Shown here piece by piece: positions 49,307 to 55,207 of a stretch of 55,207 nucleotides of DNA. This DNA is from Candidatus Woesearchaeota archaeon. GTDB taxonomy: Archaea; Nanobdellota; Nanobdellia; Woesearchaeales; UBA525. Position 1 is the stretch's first letter. Each line of letters begins with the position of its first letter. The notes under the pieces were generated by a model, which was not told where the DNA came from, searched no databases, and was given only the letters and a program-made list of their open reading frames with translations. The position numbers and the translations under genes are program-made. The stretch lies in NCBI GenBank assembly GCA_028818155.1, contig JAPPOH010000017.1, forward strand, positions 1 through 55,207, in the 5' to 3' direction.

Positions 49307-50152
49307 ATGAAGAACAAAGAACTCGCACTTATTGCGAACAACGCGAGACAAGAATGCATCAAAACACTCTTCTTATCCAAAAGCGGCCACACCGCAGGAC
49401 CATTAGGCATGGCGGATGTTTTCACCGTCTTGTACTATGATCACCTCCGCGTGGATCCCATGAACCCAGAATGGGAAGGTCGTGATTACGTCTTCCTAAG
49501 TAATGGTCACATCTGCGTGATCTGGTATGTGACACTCGCAAACCGAGGTTTCTTTGAAAAAACACACCTCTGGTCTTTCAGGAAGGTAAATTCCCTGTTG
49601 CAAGGACACCCGCACTCCGGCCCCATTCCTGGCGTGGAGAACTCCGGTGGCCCGCTCGCGCAAGGATTGAGCCAAGCTGTTGGCGCAGCACTTGCATTGA
49701 AGCGTGATGGCAAGAGAAATAGAGTCTATTGCTGCTGTTCCGATGGCGAACATCAAGAAGGACAAGCGTGGGAAGCAGCGATGTTTGCTGGCAACAATAA
49801 ATTGGATAACCTAACATTCATCATGGATAGAAATTTCATCCAAATCGATGGGTTCACGGAAGATGTGATGCCCCTTGAACCGTTAGCAGCGAAGTTTCAA
49901 GCGTTCAACTGGCACGTCATCACGATTGACGGTCATAACCTGAAACAGATCAAAAAAGCACTCAAGAAAGCGGAAAAAATCAAAGGCAAACCCACCATCA
50001 TTCTCGCGAAAACAATTCCGGGGAAAGGCGTCAAAGAAATGGAGAACCAGCCGAAATGGCACGGGATGCCGCCAAACGAAGAACAAGCATCTCGAGCACT
50101 TCAGGAGTTAACGTCTGAGAGACAACAGTTAGAAAAACGGAGGTGGGTCTAG
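49307..50152 (+). CDS. tktA: transketolase, N-terminal (TPP-binding) subunit
   Basis: 281 residues, half of a split transketolase. It binds thiamine diphosphate: NGHICVIWYVTLANRG, GHPHSGPIPGVENSGGPLAQG, and the TPP motif CSDGEHQEGQAWEAAMFAGNNKLDN (S replacing G in the usual GDGE). It acts with the C-terminal subunit encoded next. Split transketolases occur in archaea and some bacteria. Confidence 0.93.
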   Translation: MKNKELALIANNARQECIKTLFLSKSGHTAGPLGMADVFTVLYYDHLRVDPMNPEWEGRDYVFLSNGHICVIWYVTLANRGFFEKTHLWSFRKVNSLLQGHPHSGPIPGVENSGGPLAQGLSQAVGAALALKRDGKRNRVYCCCSDGEHQEGQAWEAAMFAGNNKLDNLTFIMDRNFIQIDGFTEDVMPLEPLAAKFQAFNWHVITIDGHNLKQIKKALKKAEKIKGKPTIILAKTIPGKGVKEMENQPKWHGMPPNEEQASRALQELTSERQQLEKRRWV

Positions 50153-51400
50153 ATGCACGCTCCCCTCGATAACGAGAATAAAAAAGCGCTCAGAGATGGC
50201 TTTGGTGAAGGAATGATGGTGCTCGGCGAAACGAACCAGAAAGTAGTGGCGCTCTGCGCAGACCTCACAGGAAGTGACCGCTTGACGAAATTCCAAGCAC
50301 AATGGCCACACAGATTTGTAGAAGTCGGCGTTGCGGAACAGAATCTTGCAGGAATCGGTGCTGGCATGGCACGCGTCGGCAAGATCCCCTTCACTGCAAG
50401 CTTTGCAGTCTTTCATCCTGGTAGGAGTTGGGATCAGATCCGCGTGAGCGGCTGCTACAGCAAGAATAATCTCAAGATTTACGGCGGGCACGCAGGCATT
50501 ACTGTTGGCGAGGATGGCGCGACACACCAAGCGCTCGAAGATGTTGGGATTATGCGCGTCCTCCCGAACATGACGGTGATCTGCCCTGCAGACGCCACAC
50601 AGATGAAGAAAGCAACCATCGCGGCCGCAACCCATCCCGGTCCCGTATACTTGCGCGGCGGCAGAGAAAAACAGCCGCAAACAACACTCGAAGATGCTGA
50701 CTTTGTCATCGGCAAGGCAGAGAAGCTTCGACACGGCAAACATGTCACGATTATTGCGTTCGGTGTCATGGTACGAGAAGCGTTGCTCGCTGCAGCAGCA
50801 CTCGAGAAGAGAAAAATCAGTGCGCTCGTACTGAACATGCACACGATCAAGCCACTTGATGTGAACGCAATCATCGATGCAGCACACGAAACAGGTGCGA
50901 TCGTGACAGCGGAAGAGCACCAAGTGAACTGTGGCCTCGGTTCTGCTGTTGCTGAAGTATTAGCGGAACACATCCCGACGCCGCAAGTTCGCGTTGGCGT
51001 CAAAGACACGTTCGGCGAGTCAGGCACTGCTGCTTCCTTAATGGATAAGTACGGACTGCGTGCTGTTGACATCGTTGCAGCGGTTGAGCATGTTCTTGAG
51101 CGGAAACGGAAGAACAAGCTACCTTCCATCACGCCTGCTACGAAGAACGCACGAAAACCTATGAAGAAGAAGCGGAAAAAAACGAAGAAAACAGTTAAAC
51201 GTGCTCGAAAACCGGCGAAAAAGAAGCCATCGAGAAAAGCGAAGAAATCCAAGAAACGGGAGAAATCTTCGAGGAATGCTCGAAAAAAGGCTGCGAAGAA
51301 ACGCGCACGGAAGGCTGTAAAGATACGCAAAACGAAGAAACATGTGAAGCGGAAAAAAGCGAGAAAACCCGCAAAACGAAACGTCAGAAAGAAGCGTTAG
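50153..51400 (+). CDS. tktB: transketolase, C-terminal subunit with Lys/Arg-rich tail
   Basis: 415 residues. Residues 1-316 are the transketolase C half: pyrimidine domain (EVGVAEQNLAGIGAGMA), the GHAGITVGEDGATHQALED loop, and the C-terminal domain (VTAEEHQVNCGLGSAVAEVL). Residues 317-415 are a tail made mostly of Lys, Arg, Ala, Pro and Ser (for example KKKRKKTKKTVKRARKPAKK), histone H1-like. The tail is in frame, without a stop or shift, and ends just before the convergent trmB gene. It may bind nucleic acid, the ribosome or the membrane; no normal transketolase has it. Confidence 0.92.
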   Translation: MHAPLDNENKKALRDGFGEGMMVLGETNQKVVALCADLTGSDRLTKFQAQWPHRFVEVGVAEQNLAGIGAGMARVGKIPFTASFAVFHPGRSWDQIRVSGCYSKNNLKIYGGHAGITVGEDGATHQALEDVGIMRVLPNMTVICPADATQMKKATIAAATHPGPVYLRGGREKQPQTTLEDADFVIGKAEKLRHGKHVTIIAFGVMVREALLAAAALEKRKISALVLNMHTIKPLDVNAIIDAAHETGAIVTAEEHQVNCGLGSAVAEVLAEHIPTPQVRVGVKDTFGESGTAASLMDKYGLRAVDIVAAVEHVLERKRKNKLPSITPATKNARKPMKKKRKKTKKTVKRARKPAKKKPSRKAKKSKKREKSSRNARKKAAKKRARKAVKIRKTKKHVKRKKARKPAKRNVRKKR

Positions 51401-52137
51401 ACTTTCTTACTCTGTCCCCACATAAAGTAAAAATAGTGGCGATAACTCTCTGCAACTGCAGTGTTCTTGATCAAGAATGCCATTGGCGCACCTTCTGCGA
51501 CGCCGATAAGCACCATATCCTTATACGTCGAGATCCACGAGGGGGTGACGACCTTTTTCGGCATGAAACGAACAGTTGCTGGCTGATATTTTGCTTTGAG
51601 CTTTCCTGCTCGCCTGTTATTCTCATTAAACAGGAGCTTTGCAGGAACGCCTATTTTCGCTCGCTTCCTGTGAAATTCGTTGAAAAACGCGTCTAATCGT
51701 TTGTGGAGTGATTTTGATGCGCCAACCATCAAGTACTCGCCGCCAGCGTTGCTCTTCATCTCAGAAAAATACTGCTCTTGTGCTGTTCGAATACCGTTCC
51801 ATCCCTCGTAGATGAACGCGCCTTGGGCGATTTCAACATCTGCTTGGATCTGCTCGAGCTCTTTTGCGAGTTTTGCAGCTGTTTTTTGCTTCTCTTGCAT
51901 CATCTCGACGAGACGTCGCGGATTTTCGGCAGTAAAATACTTCCAGTTTCGCTTGAGTGAATACGTCACGAGGCCACGACGCATCAGTTTCTCGAGCGTG
52001 TCATAGACGATGACCCGATATAAGTGTGCTTTCTTCGTAATCGGTCCTACCGTCGAGGGGCCGAGTTGTAAAAGTGCATGATACACAGCTGCTTCGTTCT
52101 CCGAGAGCCCAAGCTCTTGGAGCTGTTCATTGGTCAT
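51397..52137 (-). CDS. TrmB family sugar-responsive regulator
   Basis: 246 residues. The N-terminal winged helix (LQELGLSENEAAVYHALLQLGPSTVGPITKKA) and helical linker are followed by the TrmB sugar-binding-type C domain (GEYLMVGASKSLHKRLD). TrmB proteins sense sugars and control sugar uptake or metabolism, so control of the adjacent pentose phosphate operon is likely. The ATG at 52137 is 27 bp from TATA element 52161-52168. It is divergent from the aminotransferase gene. Confidence 0.85.
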   Translation of the reverse strand: MTNEQLQELGLSENEAAVYHALLQLGPSTVGPITKKAHLYRVIVYDTLEKLMRRGLVTYSLKRNWKYFTAENPRRLVEMMQEKQKTAAKLAKELEQIQADVEIAQGAFIYEGWNGIRTAQEQYFSEMKSNAGGEYLMVGASKSLHKRLDAFFNEFHRKRAKIGVPAKLLFNENNRRAGKLKAKYQPATVRFMPKKVVTPSWISTYKDMVLIGVAEGAPMAFLIKNTAVAESYRHYFYFMWGQSKKV

Positions 52138-52214
52138 GAGTTACTAAAACATAAAAGTTATTATAAATTTATTGATACTAATGGGTATTTAAGACTCTAC
52201 CGCATTGAATGGTT

Positions 52215-53648
52215 ATGTCATTTGAGTTTCAGCGATTGACCTCTGAATGGGAAGGACTATTTCGTCCGTTTTTTCGAGAAGAAGATTTGGAAGCACGTGT
52301 GCAGCCGATCAACGGAGAAACAAGATATATCGAGGCAAATAATGCAGGATCCACAAAACCTTCCATAGTAGGATTACGTGCACGTGAAACAGCAAGCGCA
52401 GTCTACACAAGTCCACACTCACAGACAGGACCACACGCACGAGAGATCACTAGGCTCTTCAACGACGCCGTTGAAACACTCGTGAAGTTATTGAAGGCAA
52501 ATGACAAAAATCTTATGTTTATGCGGAACACTTCAGATGTTCTGAATGAAATATCCATTATGCTCTCAGCATCAGAAAATAGGGAACCTGGTGTTGTTGC
52601 TGTCGAACGAACCGCGCACTCTGCACAATATCTTCCTTGGGGTCAATTCCACGTTACGACTGAAATCGAAACGGATCAGTATGGAAGAGCTATTGTTGCG
52701 AATTACCGGAAGGCATTCCAGGAGCGTAACTATGAAGGAGCCCCGCCAGATGAACGTATCAAACTCGCTGCAGTAACACTCTCATCAAACACAAACGGTG
52801 ATCGGCTCCCAGCAGAAATTGTGGATCTTGCTCGCAGATATAATGTGAAACTTGTTGCGGATGGGTGTCAAGATGCACCCCACCATGAGCAAGATACTAG
52901 CCTATATGATTTTTATTCGCTCTCAGCACATAAACTCTATGCCCGTGGCGGTCCTGGCGTCGGAGCCATCTCTAAAAAAACGAGACCTGTCAGGTTTGGT
53001 GGCAATGTTGTTGTGATTGATACAAATGGAAAACCCGTGTACGATATTGATGAAGACGGCACTGTTCCGAGAAGTGTATTTGATCTTGGGACGATCGATG
53101 TTTTAGGTGTTATCCAATGTGCTGCTGCTTATCAGGGATTGCATGATCTTCGCTTTCAGAATATCGAGGACTACGAACAGCAAATCATGCAGCATACATT
53201 CAATAATTTGAAGGATATGCCAGGCGTCAACGTCTATATTCCCAAACAATATGGAGCACTTGTTCTGTTTGATATCGATGGACTCCCTTCGAAACTCTCA
53301 GGTGCGATCTATGATACCTTCCATGGTATAAATCTCAGATCAGATAATTTCTGTTCGTATGAACTTATGCGCCGTTTTAATGGCATGTCGCTGGAGGAAT
53401 ACAAGAGAATCATTGAAGAAGAGGTGCGTCCTCGCATCACGAAGAAAAATATTCCGGATGCTGTTCGTGTGAGTTGGTCGATTTTCAACAGGCCTGAAGA
53501 TATTATACTCTTTTTGGACGCAACGAGAGAAATCTGTGACAACGTTCGAAAGCATGGTGTTGCGCACTACGAGAATTTCTTCACTATGGATGAAAAGACT
53601 GGAAATTTTAGCTTGAGGCCGGAGTTCAAACCACGTTTAGCGGGCTAG
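52215..53648 (+). CDS. class V PLP aminotransferase, cysteine desulfurase-like
   Basis: About 477 residues. PLP-binding Lys in the SAHKLYARGGPG motif, with upstream LVADGCQDAPHHE supplying the Asp that contacts the pyridine ring. The sequence falls in the class V aminotransferase fold (SufS/CsdA-like), but the N and C termini are longer and the C-terminal Cys-bearing loop of desulfurases is not clear, so the reaction is uncertain. The start is ATG 52215 because TATA element 52185-52193 is 26 bp upstream. It converges on gnd with a 4-bp overlap. Confidence 0.8.
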   Translation: MSFEFQRLTSEWEGLFRPFFREEDLEARVQPINGETRYIEANNAGSTKPSIVGLRARETASAVYTSPHSQTGPHAREITRLFNDAVETLVKLLKANDKNLMFMRNTSDVLNEISIMLSASENREPGVVAVERTAHSAQYLPWGQFHVTTEIETDQYGRAIVANYRKAFQERNYEGAPPDERIKLAAVTLSSNTNGDRLPAEIVDLARRYNVKLVADGCQDAPHHEQDTSLYDFYSLSAHKLYARGGPGVGAISKKTRPVRFGGNVVVIDTNGKPVYDIDEDGTVPRSVFDLGTIDVLGVIQCAAAYQGLHDLRFQNIEDYEQQIMQHTFNNLKDMPGVNVYIPKQYGALVLFDIDGLPSKLSGAIYDTFHGINLRSDNFCSYELMRRFNGMSLEEYKRIIEEEVRPRITKKNIPDAVRVSWSIFNRPEDIILFLDATREICDNVRKHGVAHYENFFTMDEKTGNFSLRPEFKPRLAG

Positions 53649-55108
53649 AGCTCTTTCTCACTTCTATCGCCACTCCACTCCGTGTGGAACGTACCTTTTT
53701 TATCTGTTCTCTTGTACGTGTGTGCGCCAAAGAAGTCACGCTGTCCCTGTGTGAGATTTTGTGGAAGTCTTTCTGAGGTCGCTTGGAGAATATAATCTCT
53801 GGAGGCGTCAAAGGCCATGAAGGGGACGTGCGCGTGAATTGCTGCAACACAGACGTTGTTCACGGCTGTCATGCCTTCTGTGACAGCTGCTTTGAAGACA
53901 GCTGCTAACAATAGATTGCTTGGCGGGTTCTTCCTGTATGCGTCCGTGATGTCTCCGAGGAAGTTTGCTCTGATGATACATCCGTCTCGCCAGATCTCTG
54001 CGATACTCGCAATATCTAGACCGCCGAACTCATATTCCTTATCGCCAGCTTGCATCAGTTCTATTCCTTGCGTGTAGCACGCGATCTTCGCAACGTAGAG
54101 TGCTTGCTCTAAGTCTTTGATGATTTGTTCTTTGTCTCCTTCATATTGTGTGACGGGGAATGAGAACTCTTTGCTCATTGTGACGCGTGCGTCTTTCTTC
54201 CAAGAAATTGCGCGGCTTTCCACCGCTGCGTAGATGCCCGGCAGCGGGATGACACCGTCGGAAATTTCTAAAGAACTTATAACTGTCCATGTGCCGGTGC
54301 CTTTCATCTGTGCAGCATCGAGGATGAAGTCCACGAGTTGTCCTTGTCCTGATGGGTCCTGCTGTTTGAGGACTTCTGCAGTGATTTCAATAAGATACGA
54401 TTCTAACACGCCCGAGTTCCATTGTTCGAAGACAGCCCCTATTTCTGCTGCGGACATGCCCAGTGCTCGCGTCATGAAATCGTATGCCTCGGCTATTAAT
54501 TGCATGTCAGCATATTCAATGCCATTGTGGACCATCTTCACATAATGGCCGCCGCCACCGTTGCCGATGTACGTGACGCAGGGCTTGCCGTCTTGTGGCG
54601 CTTTTGCTGCGACTGCTTCGAGAGGTCCTTTGAGTTTTTCCTCGTAGACCTCTCTACTGTATCCTCCAGGCATGATGCTCGGGCCGTGCCTAGCCCCTTC
54701 CTCTCCTCCTGAAACGCCACAGCCGAAGAAGTGGATTTTCTTTGGCGAGATTTCCTCGTGTCTTCTCGCAGTGTCTTTGTAGTGCGCGTTGCTACAATCA
54801 ACGATCACCGCTCCTGGTTCTAAGAGTGGGAGGAGTTGTTCGATCATGGCATCTGTGGGGAAGCCTGCTTTGACCATGATGAAGTACGTGCCTTGTTTGC
54901 CTACCTTTTCTACTAAGTCAGGCATTTCTCCATACACTGGGTGGAGTTTGTCCGCGTATGGTTCGTTCTTTGCGCTTTCATAGACCTCTTTTGTGACGCT
55001 GTCCGTTCTGTTGAAGAGTGCGATGTCAAAGCCTTTCTCCGCGAAGTTCTGTGCAAAATTGCTGCCCATGACGGCCATGCCGATCATTGCTAATTGTGGT
55101 GCTCCCAT
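53645..55108 (-). CDS. gnd: 6-phosphogluconate dehydrogenase, decarboxylating
   Basis: 487 residues, the long bacterial/eukaryotic form. It oxidises 6-phosphogluconate to ribulose-5-phosphate with NADP+. N-terminal Rossmann domain (GMAVMGSNFAQNFAEKGF), catalytic region with GVSGGEEGARHGPSIMPGG and HYVKMVHNGIEYADMQ (active-site Lys and His/Asn), and the C-terminal tail with FGAHTYKR. TATA element 55131-55139 lies 26 bp from ATG 55108. Together with 6-phosphogluconolactonase it gives an oxidative branch. Confidence 0.95.
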   Translation of the reverse strand: MGAPQLAMIGMAVMGSNFAQNFAEKGFDIALFNRTDSVTKEVYESAKNEPYADKLHPVYGEMPDLVEKVGKQGTYFIMVKAGFPTDAMIEQLLPLLEPGAVIVDCSNAHYKDTARRHEEISPKKIHFFGCGVSGGEEGARHGPSIMPGGYSREVYEEKLKGPLEAVAAKAPQDGKPCVTYIGNGGGGHYVKMVHNGIEYADMQLIAEAYDFMTRALGMSAAEIGAVFEQWNSGVLESYLIEITAEVLKQQDPSGQGQLVDFILDAAQMKGTGTWTVISSLEISDGVIPLPGIYAAVESRAISWKKDARVTMSKEFSFPVTQYEGDKEQIIKDLEQALYVAKIACYTQGIELMQAGDKEYEFGGLDIASIAEIWRDGCIIRANFLGDITDAYRKNPPSNLLLAAVFKAAVTEGMTAVNNVCVAAIHAHVPFMAFDASRDYILQATSERLPQNLTQGQRDFFGAHTYKRTDKKGTFHTEWSGDRSEKEL

Positions 55109-55152
55109 ACTAGCTCTGTCCGAGGAGGGTTAATAAAGGTTTTCCCCAGTAC

Positions 55153-55169
55153 AGGTTAGTAGAAAGTAA
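55153..55169 (-). repeat. 17-bp repeat, right copy (inverted)
   Basis: The inverted copy of the 60-76 sequence, located just beside the UUCG hairpin. It suggests related mobile or repeated DNA next to both edges. Confidence 0.55.
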
Positions 55170-55174
55170 GATAA

Positions 55175-55196
55175 ACCTACACCCGAAGGTGTAGGT
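55175..55196 (-). terminator. hairpin with UUCG loop, probable terminator
   Basis: ACCTACACC and GGTGTAGGT are separated by CGAA on the plus strand, which is a C-UUCG-G tetraloop on the minus strand, followed there by a T-rich stretch. It likely terminates a minus-strand gene beyond the right edge of the window. Confidence 0.55.
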
Positions 55197-55207
55197 ACTA
55201 CACCAAT

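Noticed and set aside
50129..51330. Long minus-strand ORFs opposite the transketolase genes
   Set aside because: They are shadows of strongly supported genes, with repetitive Phe/Cys/Arg composition typical of antisense frames.
51101..51397. Frameshift as cause of the basic transketolase tail
   Set aside because: The frame continues without a shift from conserved residues into the tail, and no alternative frame extends the enzyme.
1..55207. CRISPR array or cas genes
   Set aside because: No regularly spaced direct repeats and no Cas-like proteins are visible.

Overview
The window looks like a compact archaeal genome fragment, most likely from a DPANN lineage of the Woesearchaeota/Pacearchaeota type. 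The archaeal assignment rests on Orc1/Cdc6, aIF2-gamma, Rpo7 (RpoE), Spt4, TFS, NMD3, ribosomal proteins S24e and S27ae, an archaeal-type CCA-adding enzyme, an ATP-dependent DNA ligase, archaeal pilins and a His-type signal peptidase. The DPANN suggestion rests on small genes, overlapping stop/start codons and an alanyl-tRNA synthetase that lacks its C-terminal domain. A strong sequence-level signature is leaderless transcription: for most genes or operons an A/T TATA element is centred 26-27 bp before the start codon. I used this to choose many starts.

Layout. 1-3.5 kb: a possible transposase tail, an ECF-sigma-like gene, two hypothetical or membrane genes, a methyltransferase, a pseudo-receiver plus CheY pair and tRNA-Val. 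3.5-9.2 kb: SecD/SecF, alanyl-tRNA synthetase and small genes. 9.3-16 kb: secreted and hypothetical genes, a large structured RNA candidate, TFS, NMD3 and a gene with a poly-C frameshift. 16-21.7 kb: signal peptidase, a P-loop kinase, a 24-residue microprotein, a membrane-anchored protein with a beta-defensin cysteine pattern, a phosphoesterase, a GTPase and a pilin/adhesin pair. 21.8-27.5 kb: MoxR/vWA, TatD, small secreted proteins and a PIN/RHH pair. 27.5-37 kb: replication and division, with Orc1/Cdc6, a wHTH regulator with two palindromic operators, DNA ligase, an intergenic region with ORB-like repeats (candidate origin), FtsZ with a structured leader, a protein carrying a sigma region-4-like helix-turn-helix, and aIF2-gamma. 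37-44 kb: a secreted M23/LysM peptidase, the rpo7-spt4-S24e-S27ae operon, PAC2 and CCA transferase. 43.6-55.1 kb: a kinase-less dCache/HAMP sensor and a pentose phosphate cluster (6-phosphogluconolactonase, transaldolase, glucose-6-phosphate isomerase, RpiB, Rpe, split transketolase, TrmB regulator, 6-phosphogluconate dehydrogenase) plus a class V aminotransferase.

How the genes work together. SecDF, signal peptidase, pilins, the M23/LysM enzyme and several small secreted proteins describe a surface and secretion programme suited to cell contact. The carbon genes make an almost complete pentose phosphate route, including oxidative-branch enzymes that are unusual in archaea; glucose-6-phosphate dehydrogenase is not in the window. 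The most unexpected content is bacterial-style regulation in an archaeon: an ECF-sigma-like protein, a sigma region-4-like protein, CheY plus a pseudo-receiver, and a sensor without a kinase. Others are the defensin-like peptide, a lysine/arginine-rich tail on transketolase, the ORB-like region and several uncharacterised structured RNAs.
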